This document shows, one piece after another, positions 1 through 10,852 of a DNA stretch of 64,000 nucleotides. The stretch's first letter is position 1; every line of letters begins with the position of its first letter. A model generated the notes under the pieces. That model was not told where the DNA came from, searched no databases, and saw only the letters and a program-made list of their open reading frames with translations. Both the position numbers and the translations under genes were made by a program. The DNA comes from Pammene aurita (Eukaryota; Arthropoda; Insecta; Lepidoptera; Tortricidae), in assembly GCA_947086415.1 (NCBI GenBank), contig OX352301.1:8430114-8494113 (forward strand). Direction: 5' to 3'.

Positions 1-22
1 TATTAAATTAGAATACGGCACC
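1..22 (+). repeat. Terminal fragment of MITE family A
   Basis: The first bases end in TTAGAATACGGCACC, the right terminus of a MITE family found repeatedly in this window (best copies at 20035, 34902 and 60000). The rest of this copy, if present, lies outside the window. Confidence 0.4.
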
Positions 23-531
23 TGACAATTCTGGCATTATGGGGCATTTTAACTATAAAACTTTCGTGAAACTCTAACATATTAAAAATTTATTATTTTA
101 TTATTATGGGGTTTTGTTCACAAACTTAAAATACTAATGTTTTTAAATTAAAACCACATCAGAAGTGTGCTTAACCTTGTTTAGAGTTAACGAATGTATG
201 TATTGGTTGTGACTACCATGAGCGAGTCGAGTTTAAGTCTGATGTAAAACTTCGTCCCGTAGACTAACTACCATTTTTGTAACATGTATATTGTGTTTAT
301 GTATCCCATATACAAATAGTTTAGAAATGACGATCGAATATTAGTCTTAGTTTTAATACTCATTGAAAAAGGAACACATTGCTGGTTCAGCCGAAATGAT
401 CGACTCGCCCTCACGCGAGTGAGGTACCTAAGCAATAAAAATGTACCCAGAATTTCTCGTCACCAATATACTTTGGAAACGACAAGTCGCTCAAGGGACC
501 GTAATAGGTTAGGCATTATTAATTAAATCCT
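23..531. other. AT-rich intergenic sequence, no gene seen
   Basis: No reading frame, TIR or tandem repeat that I can support was seen here. Confidence 0.5.
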
Positions 532-720
532 AATGAGGGTTTCCGCGATCGAGTTTTTCACTAGATGGCAGCACCGTGGCGACAGGTCTAGCTGTCACAA
601 TCCACCAATCATGTTTAACCATATATTTTTTGATTGGTGGATTTTGACAGCTACTGCCAAAAAGACCTGTCGTCACGGTGCTGCCATCTAGTGGAAATCT
701 CAATCGCGGAAACCCTCATT
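532..720. mobile_element. Near-palindromic MITE
   Basis: AATGAGGGTTTCCGCGAT at the left end is matched by its reverse complement at 703-720. The complementarity continues inward through a CTAGATGGCAGCAC stretch (560-574 against 678-692) and an inner arm (589-610 against 631-652), so nearly the whole element can fold into one hairpin with a short loop. There is no coding capacity. I could not settle the target duplication, so the superfamily is unassigned. Confidence 0.75.
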
Positions 721-1275
721 GAAACCTGTCCTAGGCAGGTAACTTTTTGACTTTATACCTGCTGCTACGAGACTTGATGTATTTTGTGCCCTTAGGCTCT
801 ACCCTTATAATTTATTACAGCGTAGGTACCGACCCTATTATTTATATGTTTGTGAATTAACTTCAACACAAAGATACCACATCTTTTTTTTCAGAGTTAT
901 TGATTTTTCGGGTGTATAAATTGTATGGTATGGGTAATCAGAATAAATGCATTCTATACCATACAATTTATACTTATTTTATAAATAAATGTTACTTTTG
1001 ATTCTGCGCCTGCTCATTTCATATGTCCACATAAAAAAAATGTACGTGTACGTTTTCTAAGCGCTGATAAGAGCCGCGGCGCAGGTATAAACCAACTCTA
1101 CATAACCTTTGTCGAATTTCCAAGTGTAAGTAAGCAATTCAGATAAAACTCTGGTCAGAATAATAATAGAATGAGAATACATAAGTACTTATTCATACTT
1201 AATAGCCTTAGGCTTTATGGCTAGGTACTTCGGTCACGGGTATATATACGCTCTAGAAAACGATCATTGTTAATA
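721..1275. other. Intergenic sequence with one short hairpin
   Basis: No gene is visible. The only structure is a perfect 18-bp inverted repeat, GTATAAATTGTATGGTAT at 914-931 and its complement at 956-973, with a 24-base loop. It may be a relic of a small inverted-repeat element. Confidence 0.5.
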
Positions 1276-1283
1276 AGTACAAG

Positions 1284-1486
1284 CAGGGCTTGAATACCGG
1301 TATTTGCTCCATACTAAAATACCGGTATTTTTTCGGTTCTTTTCGGTTCTTCGTTTACTATTTCATTTTTAATCGAACAATCTTATAATACTAAGCCATT
1401 TCCTAAATACAATACTGAGTTCTACATAAATACCATAAAATAATGAAATATATTGGGTTTTCTGCGAATACCGGTTCCAAGCCCTG
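1284..1486. mobile_element. hAT-type MITE with 8-bp target duplication
   Basis: The 203-bp element begins CAGGGCTTGAATACCGGT and ends with the imperfect reverse complement (ACCGGTTCCAAGCCCTG). It is flanked by perfect 8-bp direct repeats AGTACAAG at 1276-1283 and 1487-1494. An 8-bp duplication with CAG/CTG-type ends is the signature of hAT transposition. It has no coding capacity, so it must have moved using another element's transposase. Confidence 0.85.
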
Positions 1487-1710
1487 AGTACAAGTCATAA
1501 GCTGAGCCACCTTCCTTTTTAATAAGTTTAAGCATGATCTACTGTACGCTTATTATGTACTTATGTAATCTTATTAAATGAACGTCTCTTTATTATTATT
1601 ATTATTTAAGTCCATAATAGAGCGAAAATCAGCCTCAATTATGTGAGTTATTCTAGTCTAGTTATTAGTTTAAAATAATGTAGTGGTTTTTTATCCAATT
1701 ATTGACTGTG

Positions 1711-1975
1711 TGCCGTATAAACAATACATTAACAATCAACCAATATTGAAGTTGTATTGGAGTTGCAGCGGAATAATTTTCAAGCAAATTCCGATAATTC
1801 TGATTCAGACGTTTAGGCGCTAAGTAGCTGTATGGCGTAGTTCATGTATTGGAGTTGTATTGAAGTTGGATCGCATCTAAGCGTGTTTCAAAAATACTGC
1901 CCAAGCTGTATTACAGATGCATCGGAATAATTTTCAAGGGAATTCTGATATTTCGAGGCTAAACGTGTTTTAAGA
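1711..1975 (-). repeat. Degenerate copy of MITE family A
   Basis: Carries the family's internal landmarks (TTGAAGTTGTATTGGAGTTG, CGGAATAATTTTCAAGCAAATTCC, TCAGACGTTTAGGCGC) in reverse orientation. The outer TIRs are damaged and the last part looks partly duplicated. Confidence 0.6.
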
Positions 1976-2552
1976 GGCTGACAACACCCGAAGACCTTCA
2001 AGTTGACTTTACTCAAACAGCTGTTTTAGCTATAACTACTTGTATGGAGAAAGTAAAAATAATATGTTATTATTCGTTATATTTGGAAGAACTTCGTTAA
2101 TTCCGATACACGATTGGACGAAATCTAAATTTAAATCTTAAAATTTGCTTTAAACAGTTGTATGTCTTTAGTTTCTTGACTTATACGTCTGTAACTAAGG
2201 ACAAAATTCCACCACACCAATACTTCGTTATTTTATAACTATTTCAGCCCCTTAAAGTTAGAATACGGCCCTGTATTACAATCTCACAATAGATACAAGG
2301 TACTTACATAGGTATGAAAGCAACAAAGCATTAAATAGACAGCGACCTTGCATTCGATTCTCCTGGAATCAAACCATTCAAGGTTGTTCAATCAAAGGGT
2401 GTAAACAATTTACTCTACAGCCTTCAACGCGTGACAAAAATCTATGATTAAAATACCATCAGCAGAGACGAGTAAAAGTTACAGATTGTTAATCATAATA
2501 CGAAGTTGCGTTCCACATTACAGTACCTATACCGGGTATGCCTAATCATTTA
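1976..2552. other. Intergenic sequence with a small MITE-A fragment
   Basis: No gene is visible. A fragment of the MITE-A terminus (TTAAAGTTAGAATACGGCC) lies at about 2253-2271. The rest shows no supportable feature. Confidence 0.5.
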
Positions 2553-2674
2553 TCTATACATATAATAAAGCTGAAGAGGGTCGAAAGTCTGTACATGGAA
2601 GATAATCGAAACTAAGTTGGCTGGGGATACTTAGAATCGATAACAGAACACGTTCCAACAATTTTTTGAATTTT

Positions 2675-2734
2675 TGTCTGTTTATCTGTTTGTCTGTTTA
2701 TCTGTTTATCTGTTTATCTGTTTGTCTGTTTATT
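2675..2734 (+). repeat. Octamer tandem repeat TCTGTTTA/TCTGTTTG
   Basis: About seven copies of an 8-bp unit alternating between TCTGTTTA and TCTGTTTG. The same array sits at the same relative place in the second large Helitron (13605-13664), so it is part of the element. Confidence 0.85.
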
Positions 2735-2755
2735 TGACCGCGCATCACGTGAAAA

Positions 2756-3650
2756 CGGCTGAACGGATTTCGATGAAATTTTGTATAGTGATAGTTTGAG
2801 TCCCGGGAAAGGATAATATATAGTTTTAATCCCAAAAATCAACCCTGGTGGGGGTGAAAATGGGGTTGAAAGTTTGTATGGAGAATTTTTAGCCGCTGAA
2901 ACGATTTAGATAGAAATGAGTATGGAGATAATTTGAGTCTCGAGAAACGTTATAGGATAGTTTTCAAACCCTTGTAGGGGTGAGAAGGGGGTTGGAAGTT
3001 GGTATGAGGATTTTTTACCGCTGAACAGATTTAGATGAAAATTGGTATAGAGATAGTATGGGTCTCGAGAAAGGACAAAGGATAATTTCATCTTGAAAAA
3101 AGCCCCCCCCCCATCTTACTTTAGAACCGTACGTCCAAAAAATTTGAAAAAAATAATGGAAGTGAAGCCTGAAAGGTACTTTCAATAAAAACTATCTATC
3201 TATACATCTATCACGTGAAAACGGTTGAATGGATTTTGATGAAATTTTGTGTAGAGATAGTTTGAGTCCCGGGAAAGGACAAAGAATAGTTTTCATCCCG
3301 AAAATCAACCCCTGGAGGGGGTGAAAAGGGGGTTGAAAGTTTGTATGAAGATTTTTAATAGAAATTAGTATGCAGATAATTTGAGTCCCGAGAAACGACA
3401 GAATAGTTTTCATCCCGAAAATAAACCCTTTCAGCTCGAAAAGGGGGTTGGAAGTTGGTATGACGATTTTTTAACCGCTGAACTGATAAAGATGAAATTT
3501 GGTATAGTATGGGTCTCAAGAAAGGACAAATGATAGTTTTCACTCCGAAAATCAACCCTAAAGGGGTGAAAAGAGAGTTGGAAATTTATATAGGGAATTA
3601 TTAACCGCAGAATCGATTTAGATAAAATTTGGTATGGAGATAATTAATTA
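2756..3650 (+). repeat. Tandem divergent modules inside Helitron 1
   Basis: About seven related segments, each running from a (G)CTGAACGGATTT-like start through ATGAAATTTGGTATAGAGATAGT, GAGTCCCGGGAAAGGA and GGGGGTGAAAAGGGGGTTGAAAGTTTGTATG-like blocks. Starts lie near 2758, 2896, 3012, 3221, 3350, 3477 and 3606. They are clearly diverged from each other, so the array is old. Helitron 2 carries fewer units (13680-14040). Confidence 0.7.
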
Positions 3651-3782
3651 AAAAGGAAATAAACGGCCGGCACGCATGGTTTCAGTGGATTTTTAATATG
3701 TGTGAAGGTAAAGCAGTGTATGCTTCTGTACATAATTAGGCCTTATTACGTAACAGTTACATAAACTACTATTTATCTCTTT

Positions 3783-4128
3783 TTAGGGTTCCGTAGTCAA
3801 CTAGGAACCCTTATAGTTTCGCCATGTCCGTCCGTCTGTCCACGGTCTAGCTCAGTTACTGTTCGAGTGTTCGCACTAGAAAGCTGAAATTTGGTGAGGC
3901 CTGGTAAGAACTTTCAATAAAAACTATATTGAATAAAATCGGTTCAGCCGTTTTTGAATTATCAGTCAAAATCGCATAGTGAAAGTAAATAAAGAAAGAT
4001 AGTACACTGACGTAAGCGCCGCCAAATATCCATTAATAAACGACCGTTTGAACGGATGTTTCGTAACAGGGCGGCATCTACGAAACTCTACACTGAGCAT
4101 CGCCCGACATGCTCTTGGCCGGTTTTGT
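3783..4128 (+). repeat. GGTTCCGTAG interspersed repeat inside Helitron 1
   Basis: Begins TTTAGGGTTCCGTAGTCAAC and closes with CCGACATGCTCTTGGCCGGTTTT. These are the same ends as the full copy at 6402-7253, with most of the centre missing. Upstream, 3690-3775 is the terminal part of the long-TIR element that is complete in Helitron 2. Confidence 0.7.
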
Positions 4129-4283
4129 TTGCATTGTTATCCCGGAAATCACCCCTTAAGGATTACTAATTCCTCAAATAGAAAAAATCATTTCTGCAGT
4201 TGTGACCCCCCCCCATTTCAACCGCGCCTGTTCTTACCTTTCATGCTTAGACTGATTTGACGGGAGGATCGATTTGGATGATA

Positions 4284-4648
4284 TTTTATTTTATTTATTT
4301 ATTTATTTATTTATGAAGGTAATTAACAATACAATAACACTTTGATACAAGAGTATCGGTAAACCGGTGTGGTTTGTCTCGATACCGATTCCGCAGTAAT
4401 TTATATAATTCAATTTTTGCATTTTTTGTTACATACTACATAACTACTTATAATCTATTTAAAATTAAGGGTACGCAGTAAAAACCATTGCATCGGGCGC
4501 TGATAACTTTTTCCTTATTCTTTTGTTTAGTGAGCCGGTCGCGCTAGCGGGACCGGTCTGCGCTCGCCTAGTACAGGATGCTCCAACTATGTACGAGAAC
4601 AACTTTTGATAATTTATACATATATTATTTTTGACATACACAAACACA

Positions 4649-4683
<35 letters not shown>

Positions 4684-4686
4684 CCA

Positions 4687-4731
<45 letters not shown>
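4284..4731 (-). mobile_element. Retroposon-like insertion carrying a (CA)n array
   Basis: Helitron 2 is continuous across GATGATATT/TGCAGTAGAC (around 16440). Helitron 1 is interrupted at the same point by ~450 bp that starts with a TTTA-rich tract (a minus-strand A-rich tail) and ends in a CA microsatellite. ATTT-type bases occur at both junctions. No coding region was recognised. Confidence 0.5.
4636..4730 (+). repeat. (CA)n microsatellite
   Basis: Almost pure CA dinucleotides over about 95 bases, with a few CATA/CCCA interruptions. Open frames across it on both strands are repeat artefacts. Confidence 0.97.
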
Positions 4732-5030
4732 TTGCCGTGGACATGAACGTATAAATACAAAAATGGTATCGTCCGATATACACCTACTATTATGTCGTTT
4801 AAATCATGCCAATAAAAATTAATGGATAAAAAAAGTATTCTATTTTGAGTGTAGTTTCATTTAGTGGTAATTGTAAAATATATTACTAGGACTACTGTCC
4901 TCTAGCGTATCCATCTGTCAACTTTACTTCAAGTTCCGCCTCCAGGGTAGCGGGAGAGAAATTAGGGGTGAATTAGCCGCTTACTGACACAGACCGAATT
5001 CCACGCGGGCGGAGCCGCGGGCACAGCTAG

Positions 5031-5780
5031 TTTTTAATATTTGCACTATGTAAGCTTTTGCGATTTGACTGACTACGGGACGGAAGGTTATATACATAAA
5101 TAAAGTTAGCGATGTCATCTCCTGTTACTCAATGAACACGACTACGAAAAAAATCTATGTTGAATTCGGTTAGTATGTATTATACCCGTGCCGTAATAAC
5201 GAATCGTTTGACTCCTTATTCATCAAAATCGGATGAATGGTTTTGGCGCTACGGTCGAACATACGTATACATACACAGACTACTAAAATCATAACCCTTC
5301 CTTTTGTCTTCGCCGTAGTCGGGTAAAAAATAAAAGAAAATGATATTTAGAATGAAATAACAATGAACTTTTCATGTTTAAAAAAAGTTTTAGACACAAA
5401 TTAACTAAGTGAGATAACAAAAAAAAAAGTTTTAGACACAAATTAACTAAGTGAGATAACAAAAACCAGACACAGAGAGTGTTTAAAGACTGTGTGGCAG
5501 TCTCAATAATGAACGTATCTCTATCATCAGCTCGCGTGCGTACAGCAGTTTGCCATAACCTCATGCCACTCTAATTTGACATTTATTACCGTCGGAGCAA
5601 AGTCCACATTGGCCGCAAACATTGCATATTGAAGATAAACATTACACAAAACGACTATCGATTGCTGAACGCGATTAGATGGAGTATATTACTACGAATT
5701 CTTAACGATAACATATAAGTCCATTGATCGTATTTTTTTCAGCAAAACCGCCGCAATAACGTTTTTTGTGACATTGTAAC
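5031..5780. other. Intergenic sequence with a repeat-like segment
   Basis: No gene was recognised. A 31-bp direct duplication containing AAGTTTTAGACACAAATTAA occurs at about 5383 and 5427. CATAACCCTTCC...GTAGTCGGGTAAAAAA at 5290-5330 resembles a segment at 56890-56926, so part of this stretch is probably an old interspersed repeat. Confidence 0.4.
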
Positions 5781-6034
5781 GGCCTCCTAGCCCAGTCGGT
5801 AGTGACCCTGCCTACGAAGCAGGAGGTCCCGGGTTCGAATCCTGGTCAGGGCATTTATTTGTGTGTTTAGCACAGATATTTGTTCTTGAGTTATGGATGT
5901 TTTCTATGTATTTAAGTATTTATCCATATTTATCTATTATATATATCGTCGTCTAGTACCCATAACACATGCCTTATTGAGCTTACTGTGGGCCTAGGTC
6001 GATTTGTGTAAGATTGTCCTATAATATTTATTTA
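5781..6034 (+). mobile_element. tRNA-derived SINE, copy 1
   Basis: The first ~72 bases are tRNA-like, with an A-box-like TAGCCCAGTCGGTAG and a perfect B box GGTTCGAATCC, the internal RNA polymerase III promoter. The anticodon stem-loop CCTGC-CTACGAA-GCAGG reads anticodon ACG, suggesting origin from tRNA-Arg. The acceptor arm no longer pairs, so it is not a working tRNA. An unrelated body follows (CTTATTGAGCTTACTGTGGG...), then the tail ATAATATTTATTTAT. A second near-identical copy lies at 51954-52220. Confidence 0.85.
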
Positions 6035-6401
6035 TAGTTATTTAATTACCAACCATCTCTACATGAAAACGCTCTAATTGGCTTTGGTTTTACATGATTC
6101 TTGGTTCAAACATTGAATAGTCACAAAATAATAATAACCCTAGCACTGCACCAAAAATGCTGGAAAATCTACGATTACTGAACATGACACGTTTTAGGAA
6201 CAAAAATTTAGTACATTTTTCGTTCGTTGCGAGGTAAATTCACAGAGGCTGGCGCCGAATGTCGGTGAAAATATTGATAGTTCAATACAAATCTCGCGCC
6301 AACTTTCACGAGACAACCTATACCTACCTATACTTGGGAACTTATGTTAATAATTGAATAACGGTTAATTAGTAGGGTTTGTAATATAACCATATTAGTG
6401 G

Positions 6402-7253
6402 TCTTTTTAGGGTTCCGTAGTCAACTAGGAACCCTTATAGTTTCGCCATGTCTGCCCGTCCGTCCGTCCGTCCGTCCGTCCGTCCGTCCGTCCGCGGATA
6501 ATCTCAGTGACCGTTAGCACTAGAAAGCTGAAATTTGGTACTAATATGTATATCAATCACGCCGACAAAGTGGTAAAATAAAAAGTGGATTTTTTATTTA
6601 TTAGGGTACCTCCCCTATACGTAAAGTGGGGAGTGATTTTTTTTTTCATTTCAACCCTAACGTGTGATATATTATTGGATAGGTATTTAAAAATGAATAG
6701 GGGTTTCCTAAAATCATTTTTCGATAATGTAAATATTTTCGGAAATAATCGCTCCAGAAGTAAAAAAATATGCGTCCCCCCCCCTCTAACTTTTGAACCA
6801 TAAGTTTTAAAAATATGAAAAAAATCTTAAAAGTAGAACTTTATAAAAACTTTCTAGGAAAATTATTTTCAACTTGATAGGATGAATAGTTTTTGAAAAA
6901 AAAATACAAAATAATTTCTGAACTAAGTTTGTAATTTAACCGTATAAGCAGGTGTTTATTGTACCTGTAATTTCTACAAACTTACAATGAAATGACGTGC
7001 TTTCAAATAAAGTAAAAACGGTGAAAATCGGTTCACGCAATAAAGAATTATCCCATAAAAATCATCTTCCATACTTTATGCTCGCGCGCAATAGTTTACT
7101 TAATTTGCCGATAGATGTCGCTGTACGTGGAACTCTCATATCATATCCTACATGGCGGTGTTATTAACTCTTATGTGGGGACACTTACTGTGACGGACGG
7201 AAAACTACGGAACCCTACAGTGAGCGTGGCCCGACACGCTCTTGGCCGGTTTT
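6402..7253 (+). repeat. GGTTCCGTAG interspersed repeat, long copy
   Basis: Starts CTTTTTAGGGTTCCGTAGTC and ends ACGGAACCCTACAGTGAGCG...CTTGGCCGGTTTTTT. Partial copies occur at 3783, 15853, 16834, 20665 and 36779/39490 in this window. It holds a GTCC microsatellite (6456-6494). I recognise it as a common lepidopteran repeat; I see no protein and cannot assign a superfamily. Confidence 0.75.
6456..6494 (+). repeat. (GTCC)n microsatellite
   Basis: About nine to ten copies of the tetramer CGTC within the GGTTCCGTAG repeat. Confidence 0.95.
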
Positions 7254-7489
7254 TTATAAAAGAAATTAGGCGGATTTGACTAAGTTATGGCTTTCAGACG
7301 AATTTTAATATGTTATTTGCGGTTTAGACTATGAACGTATGTATATATGTATTTATTTATGTATAGTGTACATGTATGTATTTGGTTAGGTATTTATTTA
7401 GATTTATGTTTTTTTTTATGTATCTGGTAGGTTAGATTAGAATGTTTAATTCTTTTATTATTATTTTATTTATTTCCGTTTTGTACAGC

Positions 7490-7625
7490 CAGGTAAGTCT
7501 ACCGGTTCTAATTCTCCTTCAACCGCTCAAAGGTTGACTGGAAGAGATCCCTTAAGGGATAAGTCCGCCTTTGTACAAATATTATTCTTTCTGTTGTAGT
7601 TTTCTTTGTTATACAATAAACTATT
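7490..7625 (+). repeat. Retroposon 3'-tail-like domain
   Basis: Contains AAGGTTGACTGGAAGAGATC followed by the palindrome ATCCCTTAAGGGAT and GTCCGCCTTTGTAC, then ACAATAAA. I recognise this block as recurrent in lepidopteran repeats and transcripts. A diverged version lies at 19449-19490 in the 3' part of the hAT element. No longer element could be delimited. Confidence 0.45.
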
Positions 7626-8145
7626 ATAGTACTAGTACTATTCTAATATTTTGGTAGCTTCGGGCTAAGGCAGCTTTTCATCGGTGGAGGTGGAGGCTAC
7701 CAAAAACCACATGGTAGTGACCATGCCTCTCCTCGGTTTGATACAGTATTATGGGGAATTACGTATTTCACATTTTCGGGGGCTATGTCTCCTTATATTT
7801 ATGAATCTGTCCCCCATGCGTCGCTAGCGTACCTTAGTATCCTTCCCTTTCTCTCTCTCATGCCTATCGTCTTTAAGTCTTATTTGCCTGTTTAGTATAA
7901 AAAAGCACTATAAAACCGCTGCAATGGAAATTATTGTAATGATACATCATTAGCTCGAATCAGAAATTGAGTCAAGGTTCGCTCGGAAAACTTCGTAGCT
8001 ATTTTCAGCGTTGAAATCGGCCTTAGACTATAATTGGTTTGCTTATTTTCTATAAACAGGCCGTATTCAACCAATACAGCTCGATACGTTTTGATTATGA
8101 AACATTTACACATGGACTGGAGATGGTCACATAGACCGGTATACG
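7626..8145. other. Intergenic sequence, no gene seen
   Basis: Mixed-composition sequence without a convincing reading frame or repeat structure. Confidence 0.4.
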
Positions 8146-8312
8146 GGACCGTATCCTAACTTTAAAACACGATCCAACGTAAATACAACCCAATGCATTA
8201 ATTACAATACGGTACCTGGGTGTTTAAACCAGGTGTCGTTCTTCTTCTTCAATATTGGCTGATTATTTGTTGTGTGTTGGAGTTGTTTGAGGTAATTTAC
8301 GAAATAGCTAGG
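8146..8312 (+). repeat. Internally deleted copy of MITE family A
   Basis: Begins CCGTATCCTAACTTTAAAACACG and includes AATATTGGCTGATTATTTGTTG from the far half of the family. The centre is missing or rearranged. Confidence 0.6.
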
Positions 8313-8630
8313 CGTTTAGAAGAATGTCCTGTTTAGACCTCGGACCGTGGAATTTCACTAAGATTACACCTACAGCACAATAATTTTCTAAACGTCATTA
8401 GCATATACGCGCCAACTCCGGACAAATCTGATGATATCAAATATCAGTTTTACGAAGAACTTGCTTAAATACTATCTAAGATATCGATGGTGGGCTGACA
8501 TTTCCAAAGTGCGCTCGTATCTATAGTAAAAAGATTGGATACGTAAGCCACCTAAGGGCGTACCAGAGAGCAGAGCAGCAACTCTCAAATGCCTGAATTC
8601 TACTAACAGTCGCTGTGGCCGTAGTCGGGG

Positions 8631-9119
8631 AGTTGTGTTTTAATGTATCGTTTATGTATTTTAAAATTAGAATATGGCACCTGGGGCTGTATTCTAACTT
8701 TAAAACACGTGTAGACACGATCCAACTTCAATACAACTCCAATGCGTTAACTACGCAATACAGCTACTTAACACTAGAATCATATGTTGGAGTTATGTTG
8801 GGAATAGTATGTTTTTAATGTATTGTTTATGTATTGCAAAATTAGAATGGGTTTTTAAACCAGGTGCCGTATTTTATATTTAAAATACATAAACAATACA
8901 TTAAAAACACAGCTATCTCAATCAACTACAACATACAACAAAATATAATCAGCCAATATTGAAGTTGTATTGGAGTTGCATCGGAATAATTTTCAAGCAA
9001 ATTCCGATATTTCTGATTCAGACAACGTTTAAGCGCCAGCTGTATTGCGTAGTTAATGCATTGGAATTGTATTGAAGTTGTATCGTGTCGAAACGTCTTT
9101 TAAAGTTAGAATACGCCCA
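8631..9119. repeat. Cluster of three MITE-A copies
   Basis: Three pieces of one family abut. A right-end fragment in plus orientation (8631-8692, ending AATATGGCACC) is followed by a plus copy (8693-8850) with an internal deletion. A nearly full reversed copy (8873-9119) then runs from GGTGCCGTATT to TTAGAATACG. The last two lie back to back with their similar termini adjacent, suggesting insertion of one next to another. Confidence 0.7.
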
Positions 9120-10564
9120 TAACTGATAACAAGAAATAAATGACCTAAAAAGCAAAACATCACTTTTGGCAAGTCTAATTCTGTTTAATATCAAATTAAA
9201 ATAATGATGGTTGTTAGAAATCTTAGAATCTCCGTGTCGTGATTAGTGCTGAATGGTATTAATGGTATTAGTAAGACCTACGTAACCCGATTTAACTAAA
9301 TCTGAAATAACCAACAAAAGAGGCTTTTAAAAAATGTTATTAAAATAATTTCAATCCCAGTGTGTCAAGAAAGTTACCTTATGTCTAAAAGATACATCTC
9401 GTGCTGGATTAGATCATGAATCATGATTGATCTGACACATCAATTACTATCAAACACTTCGCAAATATAATAACCGTTAAATTAAATAAGTTACCAACTT
9501 ATACACGCAATTCTGGATCGTATAAGAATGCTTTAAGGTTTAAAATATTTGTATTGCGTTTTAAGCTCTTTTAGTTTTAGTTATGTGAAATAGTTTTAGC
9601 AAATATAGATCTTTGGCACGTTGCGATAAGTGATATATTGGCTTAGAGTGATTGGCCATAAACTCACGCAAACGTAGCAAACAAACGAAACTGTGTACAC
9701 AGCGACGTAGCCAAACGTAGCCGTGGCAATTCGCACGTAGCGCCGCTACGGTGCTACGAAAAAGATTATATGGAGTCCGCACGTAGGAGCAAAATTTGAA
9801 GCGCTGAATGTGGTCATTTGTTGGACATTGAAATTACCGTCACTTTCTGTAGTTTACAGTAAATGATGGTTGATTAAAAGTGTTTTTTATTAAATGTGTA
9901 GTTTTTCAGCATCGATCGTCATTATACAGATAATTCCATCATAAAGAACATCCTAGTATTTTTTGTAAATATATCAGAAAATGATATTTTATTGTAAGTA
10001 CGCTACTTTCAATAAAATCACCCTGCAGTAGACAAGGCGCGAAGTAAGGCTGAATAAACTCTTCTTCAATAAGGTAAAAGAAATACAATATCCATATGTT
10101 AGAATCTTTTCATGCTACGGTACGAGACGCTACGCGACAGTTTTGATAGTATTGTTTGTCAATACATACATAAAGAAGTATTACTAGTGGTGTCTAGACT
10201 TTCAATCGATCGTTGTTTATAGTTCAATTTTAAAGGTTTTAGTTTGGCAAAGCACTAGTAGTGATTCTTGTGTACAAATGACTAGTAGATAAGTCACAAA
10301 TAGTCTAAACTTTTTAGAACAAGAAAAACAGAAAGAACATAAAAAACTCCTATGACAGAAATAAAATAGACTCATACGCGATCGTTCAGTCCAGATCGTT
10401 TTCAATTAGTGCACGGGAGACTAAAAATACCTATCACGCTAATTAGAAGCGATACCTATTCCAACTTTAAAATTATATTTGAATGGATTTGTTATCGAAA
10501 TGATTTTATTTTGTCATCAAAATTACAGCCAAACAAATTGTCATACTGTCTAATTGTCATACCT
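9120..10564. other. Intergenic sequence, no gene seen
   Basis: AT-rich. The segment 9660-9790 is locally rich in CGTAGC/GCTACG words, and a similar cluster lies at 10115-10140. These may be ends of a degraded inverted-repeat element, but I could not define its limits. Confidence 0.4.
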
Positions 10565-10852
10565 AATAATAAACAATACATTTAAAACACAATCTATCTA
10601 AAAAAAAACTCCACACACAACAAACACGTTTAGAAACTTTCCAACTTCAATACAACTCCAATGCATTCACTACGCAATACAGCTAGTGCCTAAACGTTTG
10701 AATCAGAAATACCTGAGTTTGCTTGAAAATTATTCAGATGCAACTCCAATACAACTTCAATATTGCTTGAGTATTACTTGTGTGTATATTTGAGATAGAT
10801 TGTGTATTTAATATATTGTTTGTGTATTTTAAAGTTAGACTACGGCACATGG
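10565..10852 (+). repeat. Copy of MITE family A
   Basis: Shows the diagnostic order ATACAACTCCAATGCATTCACTACGCAATACAGC, TAAACGTTTGAATCAGAAAT and ATTATTCAGATGCAACTCC, and ends AAAGTTAGACTACGGCAC. The left terminus is rearranged. Confidence 0.7.

Larger units (their letters stand above)
2553..5030 (+). mobile_element. Non-autonomous Helitron 1
   Basis: The element starts TCTATACATATAATAAAG directly after an A (2552). It ends in a GC hairpin (CGCGG 5004-5008, CCGCG 5015-5019) followed by ACAGCTAG and a flanking T (5031). A 5' TC, a 3' hairpin plus CTRR, and insertion between A and T without a target duplication are the Helitron hallmarks. Both ends match the copy at 13480-16747. No Rep/helicase reading frame is present, so it is non-autonomous. 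Inside are short TCTGTTTA repeats, a tandem series of ~115-140-bp modules, a GGTTCCGTAG repeat and a (CA)n-bearing insertion. Confidence 0.85.

Noticed and set aside
4465..4822. Open frames of cysteine/valine or histidine/threonine repeats on both strands
   Set aside because: They are translations of the (CA)n microsatellite and have no independent support.
5781..5852. Possible tRNA gene
   Set aside because: The A and B boxes and anticodon loop look tRNA-like, but the acceptor arm does not pair and the sequence continues into a repeated body and tail, as in the copy at 51954. It is a SINE.
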